This document shows, piece by piece, positions 52,463-63,203 of a stretch of DNA of 64,000 nt. The stretch spans positions 3,410,001 to 3,474,000 of the forward strand of contig NZ_CP059067.1 of assembly GCF_017795745.1 (NCBI RefSeq), read 5' to 3'. The position numbers were made by a program, and so were the translations under genes. This DNA comes from Rhizobacter sp. AJA081-3 (GTDB taxonomy: Bacteria; Pseudomonadota; Gammaproteobacteria; Burkholderiales; Burkholderiaceae_C). Within the stretch, counting starts at the first letter, position 1, and each line of letters starts with the position of its first letter. Under the pieces are notes generated by a model. The model saw only the letters and a program-made list of their open reading frames with translations. It was not told the DNA's origin and made no database searches.

Positions 52463-53362
52463 CTAGTCTGACGCTGCGGTGACCCCCTCATAAATGGCCT
52501 TGGCGATAGTCCTATCCAAAAGGTACTCGACTATCCCGTGCTGCTTGCCGCTCCCATTTTCGGCGCCACTGTAGTTCGTGACGGCGGGTGACCCGCGATA
52601 CACGTCAGCACCGATCTCGTACAACGCGACCACGTCCTGAGCACCCCGTCCATTGAACCAGGTTGCAACACCCTCCGGCGCTTTACGCGGAGGCGTATCA
52701 GATGGTAGGCGCGAATACACCGCATTGATTCCGAGAGGCGATCCGATGGTGATCAGCGCCTTGACGTTCGCCCGTCCCGCACGATTCATCAAGACGTTGT
52801 ACGCGACAATAGTACCTAGGGAGTGCGATACCACGACGCAGGGCTCTTCCCGCGGAATCGCTGCATCGACTAACGCGTCAATCTGAGATCGAATTCCTTT
52901 GCGACTCAAGTAGTATCAAACATCCCGGGTCGCAAGCTGAATGGATGCCTGGCCCACACCTCGAACTCGATCAAGAAGCCGCAATGCGGCGAGGACAATC
53001 TTCCAGTTCTGAATTGCTCTGTCGACGACCTCCAGATTCGCCTCGTCAGCGATCTGCTCTGGTGCAATTCCCTTAGACTGAGCCATCTGCAGAATGATGT
53101 CCTGCGTAAACTGCTGTTCCTCTGCGGAAGGTGCAGAGGCTTCAGCGCCACGATCGACCAAGGCCTTGAATACCTCTCGGGGAGCTTGCTCGGTGAGGTC
53201 GAACAGCAGATCACCATAGTATGGGAACGCGACATCCCACTTCGGAAGCGGAGGGAGGCCGGCCGCAAGCATTCCATTGACTGCAGCGTTTGTCCATGCT
53301 CGTTCCAGTTCTGCTGGGATCTTCTTATCTTGGGCGCGCCCGAGCACGAAGACGATTCTCAC
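52463..53362 (-). pseudogene. Alpha/beta-hydrolase-like protein with an in-frame TGA
   Basis: One continuous minus-strand frame starts at GTG 53362 (VRIVFVLGRAQDKKIPAELER), overlapping the caspase stop (GTGA), and runs to 52463. It is interrupted by a TGA at 52916-52918 (reading ..ATRDV, stop, YYLSRKGIRSQ..). The C-terminal part has the nucleophile elbow VVSHSLGTIVAYNVL (G-x-S-x-G-like HSLG). Without the stop it would be 299 aa, a plausible esterase/lipase-type effector. The stop truncates it before the active site. Confidence 0.8.
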
Positions 53363-55437
53363 TTGATCTCTCCTCGCAAAAGGGCATTGAGCATTGATCC
53401 CACGTCGGAGCGACGAAACGTCGTCCACTCAGCATTCAGTCGATGCTTCCCGGCAGCCAAGATTGCATCGTGAATTGCACTCGTGGGCGGAAACGAGTTC
53501 ATCACGCTCCAACCCAAGCTCATCATTGGACAGAACGGTGCGATGCGAGGTCGATCCCAGGCAACTCGCTTGGACAACCGGCCGGCGAGCATTGCCACAT
53601 CGAAAGGAACAGGAACTGCGGGCAATCCTTCCGCGTTCCACAAAGACCGATAGTGCCGCATCCAATCGAATACTGACCTCGCTCCCTTGCTATTGCCCGC
53701 CAGCGCGTAGGCATACGCCGAATAGATACCGAGTGTGGGATCGGCCCGCTTGCTCATGCGAATGAAGGGCGCGCAGGAGTCGCCTGCTGCTCGACCAAGG
53801 CGCCGGAGATTTCCCGTCGACGAGAGCGCAGCGGCCAATGCACGGCGCATGGAGATGTTTCGGAGTTCGGTGTCGCCGGAGCCCGCGTTCCTTGATAGTT
53901 GTGCTGACATCTCGAACGAACGCGACACCAATCTTCCGTCGCGAAGATGCAATGTCCCGATGCAGCCTGGCAAGATCGGAAGCACGCTAAGTGTTCCGCT
54001 CTTGAAGACAAGCACTACTGATCCACGTTGACCCGAAGGGACGCGGCGAGTTGGCGGGTACAACCTCACATCGGTGCCATGTCGGTTCGCGGTCGCCATA
54101 GTGACTTCGCCTTCTAGACCGCCCGAGAGCAGAACGTTGGATACTTCATCGCCCACGACGCTGTACCCGGTCGCGGTTTCGAAGCTCTGTCGCCCTCGTT
54201 CGCCCCCGACATGTTCGTCAACACTCTCGGTCAGGCCGGCGTCTCGCACCAAAGACGCCAGCTTGTCCGGGTCGAACGTGAGCGATCTAACTGCGACGGC
54301 AAGGCGATCGAGCACCGCGTTCTTTGACAACGGATTGTCGTGCGGGCGGATGCGCAGATCCTTCATGCTCTGAGGCAAATCGATCGTTTCGAGGGCGTCT
54401 TCTGACGGCTCTCGCGCAATCGCCACTCCGGTGTCTGCCTGCGCCTGCGCATAGCCAAAAGAGAGTGGCTTTCGGGAGGTCACTGTGAAATCCGGCGTCT
54501 GGTCGAAGGACGGACTCTCTTTGGCTGCCCGCAATGGGATCTCGGAGCTCAAGTAGGTCTCAAGGGGCCCACGAAGGCACGACTGCGGCTGAACTTGAAA
54601 CGTCCGGCAAACATCGCGAACGTCGGGAGGAGGATTGGTCAGCGCCTCCAGCAGGATCTTGGTGAAGAATCCCTCCCCCTTGAACTCCTTGGCAGTCTGA
54701 GAGGGCGTCGTAGCATAGAAGACATCGACTTTCGATTTCTTGATCCCGACGATGATGCCTGGACGGTCATATGCCGGACTGCCGGAAACCGTTCCGAGCG
54801 GACCGAACGGATCGACAGCATTTCGACACGCGTCCGATATGACGATCACGTGCGGGACGCGAGAGTAGGCGAGGTTCAATGCGGTCGGCGTGATCGCGAT
54901 CGCTTCATCTTTGTGCCTCGCGACGTCAGAAAGCAAGACCTGCTCGGCGAATCCCGCCTTCACGAGACCGTGTCCCGCGAATTACAGAATCAAGGAGTCT
55001 AGGTCCCCACGATCGACCATTGTCCGAACGGCGTCCTGAACGTCGTGTGCCGACACTGCCTGGCCAGCTGAATCGGTAAGCTCCCTGATGACGCTAGTCA
55101 CACCAATCGCACTCTGGTCACGAAGCCATTGGGCGATCTGGGTGGCTCCCGATGCCGCACCTGCCAGGTTCGTGAGTACGCCTGTAGCGTCAACTCCGAC
55201 CGCAACGAGCCCAACGATTCGACTTGCCAAATTGCCCTCCTGCCCTAGAACTTCGCAGATCAAGCTTGAACCTGGCAAACTGCCTGCACCGCCATCCTCA
55301 TGGAGCAACATGCGCAGTGGCCATAGACCAGAACGATCAGTATGGTGAGGCGTGAGTAGGCACTGCTCGATGGTGCCGCACTTCGCCGGTTCGTCGGAAT
55401 TGACTTCGGGCACTAACAGGTGCCAGCGTGCGACCAC
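53359..55437 (-). pseudogene. Caspase-family peptidase with an in-frame TAA next to the active-site His
   Basis: The continuous minus-strand frame has its stop TAA at 54982-54984, reading DLDSLIL, stop, FAGHGLVKAGFAEQ. A Tyr (SLILYFAGHG) is the expected residue in this family. The catalytic His is in FAGHG and the Cys in VISDACRNAV (Cys codon at 54826-54828). The upstream part (VGLVAVGVDATGVLTNLAGAASGATQIAQWLRDQ) is the caspase beta-1 region. The start is uncertain: 55437 or 55311. The C-terminal ~350 residues form an additional domain. As written the gene cannot make an intact caspase. Confidence 0.82.
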
Positions 55438-55606
55438 GCTGTCGAAGTTTCTTCAGTATGGCCCCCCGACATACGTCCCACCTGCGTTGGCTTGCGGCAG
55501 CGGTTGAGTCTAGTCAGAGCTGGCGCTTCCACACCCAAGAGCGCGAGAAGTGGAAACTCCGGGCACAAAGCCCGGCCGATGAACGTCAGGCAAGCCCAGG
55601 GCCAGA

Positions 55607-56587
55607 CTATGTAGTTGAGATGGATAGTCCGGCAGATCCCATTAGCGAAAGCAATGCCGACACAAGCACTCCTTCGTTTACATAGCGTGTATCTCCACGG
55701 TCGTTGGTTTTGAGATTGCCACCTGCACGATGAATCGCGATCACACGCCAAGCATCGTCGAATACAGGGGCCCCGCTAGAGCCAGGGAGCGTATCAGTCA
55801 GGTATTGCAGACGATGATCGTAAACATTGACCACTTGGTTGGCGGTGCAGGCGAGTTGCTTCGGCCCGCCACCAGGGTGCTGAATGATCGAAACGTGATC
55901 CCCTGGTTTGGGCGAAGCTTTTGACTCCAGCACGAGCCCTTCCCAACGATCGGGGGTGCCGGCAATGCCATCGCTCCGCAAGCCGACCAAAGTGGCATCT
56001 AACCTAGCGTCAGTCCAAAAGCGACTTGCGTCGAGCGCGTAACGATGGACCTCGGGCATTGCTGTAGGCGCATACACCTCAAAGTTGAACTCGGCGACAG
56101 CTTCAGTTGCCGTCAACGGGGATGGGAGCACGTGATGATTTGTAAGTAGAATGCCCTGCGTTAGAAAACCGGTCCCCAGCCCCGACGTTGTGACAACTCG
56201 GCATACGGAACGAGCGCACTCCAGCCCACGCCGAAGCCACGCCACATTCCGCAGATTGTCGCCCCCCAGTATCTTCTCCAAAGGTAGCGCGTCTTCGACC
56301 GGGACATCTACCGGTACTTGCTCAAACGGGAGCTTCTGCGGCGACCGACGTACTAGCAGCTCGGCGAACTCAAGTGCCCAGGCCTCCAGGCGACGAATTT
56401 CAGAGTCGCCCTCTACAAGGCCGCTACGCCGTCCGCGCATTGCTCGCTGATAAGCAGCCATCAGAAGAGTCGCTTCGCTACGCGAGGTAGGTTCGGCGCG
56501 GGCTACGGCTGCGACCGTGTCAATGGCATCGCGCAGTCGGCCTGCAGCGACCATTTCATATACCGCATCAACGAATGCTGTTGTCAT
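55607..56587 (-). CDS. Trypsin-like serine protease with an N-terminal helical domain
   Basis: I choose ATG 56587 (MTTAFVDAVYEMVAAGRLR), 326 aa; the upstream open frame to 56743 lies in the preceding gene. Residues 1 to about 85 are helical and look like an effector-associated (EAD-like) adaptor. The protease domain has the His in ILLTNHHVLPS, Asp in RLDATLVGL and Ser in DTLPGSSGAPVFDD. Such proteases act in bacterial immune cascades, cleaving partner effectors such as caspases. The gene lies between the membrane protein and the caspase and probably forms one system with them. Confidence 0.88.
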   Translation of the reverse strand: MTTAFVDAVYEMVAAGRLRDAIDTVAAVARAEPTSRSEATLLMAAYQRAMRGRRSGLVEGDSEIRRLEAWALEFAELLVRRSPQKLPFEQVPVDVPVEDALPLEKILGGDNLRNVAWLRRGLECARSVCRVVTTSGLGTGFLTQGILLTNHHVLPSPLTATEAVAEFNFEVYAPTAMPEVHRYALDASRFWTDARLDATLVGLRSDGIAGTPDRWEGLVLESKASPKPGDHVSIIQHPGGGPKQLACTANQVVNVYDHRLQYLTDTLPGSSGAPVFDDAWRVIAIHRAGGNLKTNDRGDTRYVNEGVLVSALLSLMGSAGLSISTT

Positions 56588-56612
56588 GGCATAGAGGTTC
56601 GCAAACCAATGA

Positions 56613-58037
56613 TCAAGAAGGAATGCTGCGCGCTTTGTCGTAGGCTTGACGCAGCAATGGTAGGGCCAAGACGTACGCAGCCATTGCCGCTGCAAAGGCA
56701 TACATGCGAATCCTCGGTTGCCAACTGATCTGGTTATCCACAAAGCTCCACTCTGAATAGTATGTGCTCACGACAGCCAGCCCAACAATAATCGGTGCAA
56801 TCAACAGCCAACGCAGGTCTGACCGCCAACGCTTACGAAACTGCCTGAAACGGATCGGCGACACTCGCGCTCGTCCCGCAGCGAGCATACTTAGCACCGC
56901 TAGCGTTCCAAGCACTGCCAGGGGCTCCCTCAGCGCGGCGATGGCCGCGAACATCAATGCAAGCACCAGCGATGCAGTTCGGACTTGACTTCGAAGTAGA
57001 TAGACCGCGGCGAGAGAACTAGCACCGATCAAGCCAATGATGAGCTGAACTCCGTGGTGCGTAGCAGGATGAAGGATTGAGCCGTGGTACTGCAACGCTA
57101 GGACGAGCACCGTCATCGGTCCAGATACTTCTAGGCAATCTGTAGGTTTACTCCACAACGCGTCAGTCTTCTCCCTGTACCCACCGCGACCAAAAAACAG
57201 CGACCTCCCTACGACGGGAACTCCATTTCTATCCAAGAAGGATTGGATCGCACGCTCCGCTTCTTGGTCTGCATCGTCGCCAAAGAAGAAGCGCTCCATA
57301 TGTGCACCAGCAGGCAAAACTGCGCCGGGCATCCAAGGATCGGCTAACGCCCGCGAGATCGTCACCGCATGTGCCACAGCCGTTGAGCACGACGTGGCGC
57401 TTCTCTCGTCGGAGTGCGCGGATTTGTAGCGAGCCCGCAATTGTTCAAGAGCGTCAAAGAGCGAAGCGGTATCCAGCAATCGCTCCAATCGTTGGTCGTT
57501 CTGCTGGTCTAGAGCCGAACTCGGATACGCCTTCGAGAGCAACTCAAAATGCGTACTGTCCCACGGAGAGTTATTTCTATCCAACATGGGTGGAGATTGA
57601 CGCAGTTCCCAAGCCTCGCGCAATACGTTTACATCGGCCCGAAGAGAATTGAGACTGATCTCGTTGGAGACTTTCCAAGCGGTCAGCTGCCATGCCAGAA
57701 ATGGCGCCATCAACAGCATTGCTACTCCTGTTGCACAGAATGCCAAGTCAGCATATTCCACTCGCAAGTTGCGCCGTCCATGGCGAAGTGCAAAGTCGTA
57801 AGGGCGCGGAAGCAATAACCACGCACCGAGCAAAACAAGGCCCGTCAACATCTGGGCACCGAACTCCCCCAGCCGTGCAGTCAATTCCGGCAGGAGGTAC
57901 GGTCCCCACCAAGCGCGAGCCAGAGTGGCCAGCATGAAGAGCAGAGCGACGACCACCAGTATCGAGCCGTGACTGACCACCGCTTCTGGCCAACGACTCA
58001 TCAGCCAAGCCTGAAATCGTCTCATCTCACTTTGCAC
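56613..58037 (-). CDS. Polytopic inner-membrane protein
   Basis: The 474-aa protein starts at GTG 58037, one base after the ABC gene stop; ATG 58025 is possible. About seven transmembrane segments can be read: ILVVVALLFMLATLARAW, MLTGLVLLGAWLLL, FCATGVAMLLMAPFLAW, VQLIIGLIGASSLAAVYLL, LVLALMFAAIAAL, WLLIAPIIVGLAVV and MYAFAAAMAAYVLAL. A ~180-residue soluble loop lies after the third. It may form a complex with the preceding ABC ATPase, as an export or sensor unit. No specific family is recognised. Confidence 0.78.
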   Translation of the reverse strand: MQSEMRRFQAWLMSRWPEAVVSHGSILVVVALLFMLATLARAWWGPYLLPELTARLGEFGAQMLTGLVLLGAWLLLPRPYDFALRHGRRNLRVEYADLAFCATGVAMLLMAPFLAWQLTAWKVSNEISLNSLRADVNVLREAWELRQSPPMLDRNNSPWDSTHFELLSKAYPSSALDQQNDQRLERLLDTASLFDALEQLRARYKSAHSDERSATSCSTAVAHAVTISRALADPWMPGAVLPAGAHMERFFFGDDADQEAERAIQSFLDRNGVPVVGRSLFFGRGGYREKTDALWSKPTDCLEVSGPMTVLVLALQYHGSILHPATHHGVQLIIGLIGASSLAAVYLLRSQVRTASLVLALMFAAIAALREPLAVLGTLAVLSMLAAGRARVSPIRFRQFRKRWRSDLRWLLIAPIIVGLAVVSTYYSEWSFVDNQISWQPRIRMYAFAAAMAAYVLALPLLRQAYDKARSIPS

Positions 58038-58038
58038 G

Positions 58039-59349
58039 TCACATTAGTCGTCGCGCTGAAGACGTGATATCTCGGAAGTAGCGTATGTTGATGCCTCCAG
58101 TGAGCAACGCCTCCAATACATGCGACGTGCTATGCGTACCTTCAAGCGCCACGCGAAACACACCCCGCCGATCAATTTGATGAACGCTTCCGATCCGTTG
58201 CAGCAATTGGGTCAACCTCTGAACTTCTACGTCGGCGGCGAGCTCGAAAAACGTCCCCCCGGTCGCGAGTTGCGCTGACTGTGCGCCCCCATTGCGCAAC
58301 AGAACAACCTGATGAGCGATTGCTTCGACTTCAAAGACATGCTGCGAGCTTATGACAACCGCCACAGGCTGCTCGGGCCAAGCAGAAAGTTCAGCCACAT
58401 CTTGGAGAAAGTTCTCGGCAGCATCCATATCCAAATGTGCGAGTGGCTCGTCCAGCAGCAACAGGGCCGGCTCACGGAGCAGCGCTCGTGCCAACTCAAA
58501 GCGTGTACGGTAGCCACCAGACAGACTGAGCCAGTTGGACTCCGCATAGGGTTCCAGACGCAACCGGTGGAGGACAAAGTCCACGTCGTTCTGCACGCTA
58601 CTGCCGCGACGGCCATGACAGGCCGATTCGAAGCGTAGGTTGTCGATCAACCGGCCCTTCCAAGGCTCGGGATGTTGCCGCACATAGGCAATGCGCCCCT
58701 TCTTCTCGTACCAGCTTTGGCAGGTAGGATCGAAGGGGTACCTTATGAACCCGCGGTCTGGTGCTAACTCCCCGGCAAGAAGGTTGAGAAGAGTGGTTTT
58801 GCCAGCCGCGTTCGCGCCGATCACTGCCGTCACGGTTCCCAGCCGGAACGAAAGAGCATCGCAGTGCAGTTCGAATATTCCATGCAGTGATCGACGTCCG
58901 TATTGCAAATGGTGGCATTCGCAGGCGTCACTTTTGGATTTGTCGGCTTTCGCTAATAGGCGCGCTTCGTTCCGAGCTTCAAGGTACGGCTTTCGAGGTA
59001 CCGCTTCAATCGTTTCCGCCCCCAACAGAGCCAAGTGATGATTGTCCCTAGTCGAAACTGATCGCTCCAACTCGTCAAGCATCTCGAGAATATCGACCAG
59101 CAAAGCGTTGGTGTCGGCGCGAAGTAACTCGGTGTCGCCAAGACGGCGGCGAGCGTCGGTTAAGCGAGTCCAGCGCGAGGTAAGCAAGATCGCATCGTTC
59201 TGTCTAGACCTCTCATACCTTCGACAGTAGTCCATCAAAGCGTTTGTCGCACGCTCGACTTGGTAGTCAGCGACAAGGGCGCGTAGAGCGTCTACGTCGT
59301 GGCGCAATGTCGCCTTAACCTCAATAGTTGCTGGTGACTTGATACTCAT
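58039..59349 (-). CDS. ABC-type ATPase with an N-terminal helical domain
   Basis: The 436-aa protein starts at ATG 59349. The first ~150 residues are helical (ATLRHDVDALRALVADYQVE .. YCRRYERS). The ABC domain has Walker A IGANAAGKTTLLNLL, signature SLSGGYRTRFELARALL, Walker B ALLLLDEPLAHLD and the H-loop in VISSQHVFEVE. A ~70-residue C-terminal tail follows. It is the first gene of the minus-strand operon with the membrane protein, protease, caspase and hydrolase, so it is the likely energy and sensing component. It resembles transporter ATPases more than SMC-like proteins. Confidence 0.88.
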   Translation of the reverse strand: MSIKSPATIEVKATLRHDVDALRALVADYQVERATNALMDYCRRYERSRQNDAILLTSRWTRLTDARRRLGDTELLRADTNALLVDILEMLDELERSVSTRDNHHLALLGAETIEAVPRKPYLEARNEARLLAKADKSKSDACECHHLQYGRRSLHGIFELHCDALSFRLGTVTAVIGANAAGKTTLLNLLAGELAPDRGFIRYPFDPTCQSWYEKKGRIAYVRQHPEPWKGRLIDNLRFESACHGRRGSSVQNDVDFVLHRLRLEPYAESNWLSLSGGYRTRFELARALLREPALLLLDEPLAHLDMDAAENFLQDVAELSAWPEQPVAVVISSQHVFEVEAIAHQVVLLRNGGAQSAQLATGGTFFELAADVEVQRLTQLLQRIGSVHQIDRRGVFRVALEGTHSTSHVLEALLTGGINIRYFRDITSSARRLM

Positions 59350-60203
59350 TCTTCTGATATCTCAGTCGGACAATGAAGTATGGACGAGAACTAGAGCAAA
59401 CGGTCTCGGTTTTCAGCGCAGGCGCAGCATGTCGAGCGCTAGGTCGCGGCGGCCCAATAGATGCTCGCATGGCGGTGTCATCGGACAGCCGGATCATGCA
59501 CTCGCTGCGCTTTGGCAACTCGCGGCACATCGGTACATTGTGCGGCGCGTTTTAGCGACGCATCCTTGAAGCAATTCGACTTGCGTCATGGCGCTCCTGT
59601 GGCTGCCGATAGTGGCTTTACCTCCGCATACCCTGGGCCATGCAGATGGGCCCCAGTATGCCGGGTCAAGTGCCGCGGTTAGGTGGCAGCTATTGACTGA
59701 CATGTGCGGCCTCAAACTTCTACAATTCATGTTGTCTGCGCGAATACTGCCGCGAGAGCCCGGCAAGGACACGTCGAGCTCCTTCTGATTGATCGACGCG
59801 AGCATATGTCGAAGCTGAGGCAGCCCCAAGTAGTCGTCGTCGCCTTTCACGACGGACTGCCAAGGTAGATGCACACTCTCCGCGTGCGTCTTGATGATCT
59901 TAGATGTCCCTGAAGGAAGCCGCCCTTCGCGCCTGGCTGCTTGTGGCCGGGAGTGCCAACACGACGAGTCAGCAGGTAGCTGACATTCGCAGTCGTGCCC
60001 GACGACCGACCGCTTCTTCAAGCCAGGTCGGCTCGATCCGACCCATCAGCGACATTCGCCTTGTCAGATCGAGCGCCGGACACCGGACATTGGCCAACTG
60101 TTGATCTAGCCATCGTTGCAGCCCTGCAGGGCGAAGCGTGAGGACGATCGGATCGCAGTCGCAGGCCTAGCTTCGACCGACCGGGCCGATCGAAACACCG
60201 CGG
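59350..60203. other. Stretch without a supported gene between the ABC and STAND units
   Basis: About 850 bases. A minus-strand frame near 59494-60021 has a piece (SVVKGDDDYLGLPQLRHML) that looks protein-like, but the rest of the frame does not, and no start site is convincing. It may be a gene remnant. It contains the promoter of the ABC-led operon. Confidence 0.4.
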
Positions 60204-63203
60204 TCAGATGAATTGCCGCAAACGCAGTTCGTAGTCGCGCACGGTGCGCAGCAGCATCAGCGGCCTGCCCTTCAGTCGACTGCGGTCTTCCAGCCAGTCC
60301 ATGAAGCGGCGCAGAAGCCCGAAGCGGTCCGCGACCGTGATCAGCGTGGAAGTCCAGCGTTCCCGCTCGGCATCCAGGTTCTTGCGCAGTTGCGATGGGC
60401 CGAGCTCGACAGGCCACAGCGGATTCCTGGCGGCTTCTGCCGCGAAGTCCGCCAGGACCTTCGGGGGGCATTTGCGTGCCGCCACCCGTACTAGTACATG
60501 GATCTCTGGCATGCGGCCTACAAGAATGTCCTTCACTTGACGCGGTAGGTCCGCGGCCTTCGTCGCCAACAGGCTGCCTTCGCTGTTTCCGAGCCGGTCC
60601 AGGTCGCTCAGGGTCACGGGGGCGCCGCCGTCGCGCCACTTGCGCAGCAGTGCCAGGTCAGCCTGAGCCTGCGTATCGGCAGAGATGACCTCTCCGCGCG
60701 TGCTGCCCGCAAAGAAGTCCACAAAGTCCGTCGCGAGGTCCCGGAGCAGGCGGACGGGAACCTCGATGAGTGCATCTCCCGGCTCGTCTATGAGTTGGAA
60801 GCGGCGCAGGTCTTGCGTCTGGGAGAGGCGAGACGAGCGGTACGAAGGCTCAGAGCTGGGATGAGGCGGGCAGTCCGCGCCGTGCAGGCGGAACAGCATC
60901 CGGTACATGTCTTCACCGGTCAGCCTGGAGCGTGACCTGCCGCCCGCGGAACGGCCCCAACCCTCCATCTGCACTTCGGGCAGCGTCTCCAGCAGCGCCT
61001 TGACGAAGTCTTTGCGCCCCATGCTGGCGATCGCGGCGCGCCAAACCTCCGACTCCGTCAAGTCGGCGACGTTGTCCACTTCGCCGCGCTGTAGTGACTT
61101 GGCGAAGGAGACCACGGAGGTTGAAGCCTTGCGGGCGACGGCGCGCAGGTCGCCTCTTTCGAACGTCGCCTGCAGATCGAACTCAATCTCGCTCGGGTCG
61201 CCCACATCACGCAACACTGGCCGCTCATCAGAAGACAGGAGAGGTGGGCTGGTCACGCCTCTCAGCTTGAACTCCTCGCGGTCCCGCGCTCTGCGGTACA
61301 GAGCGAAGTCCGTTCTAGACAGCACCTGCTGTTCGGCGGTCGAGAGTTGGCGACCGAGTGCCAGCTTGATGCGCGCACGCGCCTGCACCGGCACCGTATC
61401 CAGATCCTCGCCAAGCGTGCGCGCCACTGCCTCGAGCAAGTCCAGATCCGGGACAACCGCCGCATCGGGTGCGAACAGGGCGTGGTAGTGGCTTTCGACG
61501 GCCTGCTCCTGGCGCGTCATGAATGGATCGCGCCCCTGCCTGTAGTAGTCGGCCGCCGCCTGGTGTATGGCAAGCGCGCGCACGTTGTCTGCCGCCGTCA
61601 TGGCTTGCAGCATGAGGCGCCGCAGGTCGCGGCGGTGGATCACCACATCGGGATTGGCCGTGCGCTGCACCAGCCACACCTGGCCAGCCAGCTGCTTAAA
61701 CAGCGAGCGCGAGCGGGACTCGTCCAGGTTCCCCAACTCGCAGGGCGCTGCGAGCACGTGCTGGATCAGGTATGGGGTCACCCGGCGCAGCAGCAAGCCC
61801 GGGTGGGCGAGCTTCACGAGATCCTGATCCTCCGCGCGCAACCGGCCGAGTATCCGTCGATACAGGAAGGCCTGGGCGAAGCGTCTGTCGAAACCGGAGC
61901 GGTCGTCCAGCAGTTCGCGAGCAGCCTCATCACCGCCTTCCGCCAGATGGCTGGCAAGGATCTTCAACGAAAGCGGATTCCCGCCCAGCATCTCCACCAA
62001 CTCCTTGAGCGGGAGATCGCCCGGAACACCCTTCAGCTCCAGCGACGACTCCAGCAGAGCGACCGCGTCGTCGTGCTCCAGGTCCCCCAGCTCGAGTTGT
62101 TGCTCGGCTGGAACGAGTGCCAGTTGGTCGGCGTGGAACGCACGACCACTCAACACCACCCGCAGGTTCGGCAGGCCCTCCCTCGTGCGCAACTGTCGCA
62201 GCCAGCTGCGCAGTCCCTCGAGGTCGAACTCGCTCGAGAGTCCGATCTCTTCCGCGGTGTCGAGGATTAGCACCAGCTTGCTGTCGATCGGCAGGTGATC
62301 GCGCATCTCGAACTGCCAGGCCGAGGATGCCTGGTGCTCGCGACTCTGAACCGCCTCGAAGTTCGAGTAATCCAGGGATGCCGTGGCCGAAGCGCCCGAT
62401 CTCGCCGCGCGGCGGTAGGCGGACAGCTCGGGCTGCATGGCCGGGAAGCACAGTTCGAGCTGACGAGAGAGCTCCATCATCAGCGTGGTGAGCGTGCCGC
62501 GATAGAACGCCGGGCGGTCGAAGTCCAGTTGCAGGACCGGGATCCCGCTCCAGTCCTCACCGCGCAACCTGCGGGCGAACTCGCCCAGCAGCGCGGACTT
62601 GCCGCTGCCGCCTACGCCCGTGATCCAGAAGATGTCCTCGGTCGAGACTCCTGACGTCGCCCGTACATACCACCACAACTTCTTCAGCTCAGTGATCCGG
62701 CCCACCAGTCGGCGTGGCAGCAGCACCTGCACGGCCTGATCGACATCGTGACGCGACAGCACGAGGTCAACCCGTTGCGCTTCCCTGTCCACGGCCTGCG
62801 TGCCCAGTGTGGGACCCAGGAACCGCAAGACGTTGCGCGCCAGGCCGAGACCGGTGGACGTGGTACGGACCGCGGTCTGTCCATTGCGCAGGACGTCCTG
62901 GAGCTGCCGCCCAAGCTCGTCGCCCTCTGCCGGTCGGATCTCTTCGATCAGCTGCAGCAGTTCATCGCGCGCAACTTCCGCGAACACGCGGGACCGGACT
63001 GCGGGTTTCAGGATCCAGCGGATCCTCCCGTCCCTCACGACTTCGTCGCAGTCGGTCGCGAGCTTCCCCAGATAGGCGAGGTCGTCTTCCTTGGTGGGAT
63101 CAAGCAGCTGGGTCGGATCGAACTCGCCCAGGGTGGCCGCGATCCCACGCGCGCGCCACGCCGCATCGCGTTCTCGGCCTTGCCCGGGCGAGGTGTCCGT
63201 CAT
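60204..63203 (-). CDS. STAND/AAA-type signalling ATPase
   Basis: The 999-aa protein starts at ATG 63203, overlapping the previous stop (ATGA). Residues 1 to about 165 are a helical N-terminal domain. The P-loop ATPase follows with Walker A in ITGVGGSGKSALLGEF (near 195-205), Walker B LVLILDTAEEI, and a winged-helix-like part. The C-terminal half has helical repeats, with a final piece resembling peptide-recognition regions (RMPEIHVLVRVAARKCPP). STAND proteins are oligomerising switches in bacterial immunity. The partner gene upstream is a second ATPase. Confidence 0.87.
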   Translation of the reverse strand: MTDTSPGQGRERDAAWRARGIAATLGEFDPTQLLDPTKEDDLAYLGKLATDCDEVVRDGRIRWILKPAVRSRVFAEVARDELLQLIEEIRPAEGDELGRQLQDVLRNGQTAVRTTSTGLGLARNVLRFLGPTLGTQAVDREAQRVDLVLSRHDVDQAVQVLLPRRLVGRITELKKLWWYVRATSGVSTEDIFWITGVGGSGKSALLGEFARRLRGEDWSGIPVLQLDFDRPAFYRGTLTTLMMELSRQLELCFPAMQPELSAYRRAARSGASATASLDYSNFEAVQSREHQASSAWQFEMRDHLPIDSKLVLILDTAEEIGLSSEFDLEGLRSWLRQLRTREGLPNLRVVLSGRAFHADQLALVPAEQQLELGDLEHDDAVALLESSLELKGVPGDLPLKELVEMLGGNPLSLKILASHLAEGGDEAARELLDDRSGFDRRFAQAFLYRRILGRLRAEDQDLVKLAHPGLLLRRVTPYLIQHVLAAPCELGNLDESRSRSLFKQLAGQVWLVQRTANPDVVIHRRDLRRLMLQAMTAADNVRALAIHQAAADYYRQGRDPFMTRQEQAVESHYHALFAPDAAVVPDLDLLEAVARTLGEDLDTVPVQARARIKLALGRQLSTAEQQVLSRTDFALYRRARDREEFKLRGVTSPPLLSSDERPVLRDVGDPSEIEFDLQATFERGDLRAVARKASTSVVSFAKSLQRGEVDNVADLTESEVWRAAIASMGRKDFVKALLETLPEVQMEGWGRSAGGRSRSRLTGEDMYRMLFRLHGADCPPHPSSEPSYRSSRLSQTQDLRRFQLIDEPGDALIEVPVRLLRDLATDFVDFFAGSTRGEVISADTQAQADLALLRKWRDGGAPVTLSDLDRLGNSEGSLLATKAADLPRQVKDILVGRMPEIHVLVRVAARKCPPKVLADFAAEAARNPLWPVELGPSQLRKNLDAERERWTSTLITVADRFGLLRRFMDWLEDRSRLKGRPLMLLRTVRDYELRLRQFI

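Noticed and set aside
55413..55751. Minus-strand frame of 112 codons between the caspase and trypsin genes
   Set aside because: It overlaps the ends of both genes in another frame and has no ribosome binding site or family.
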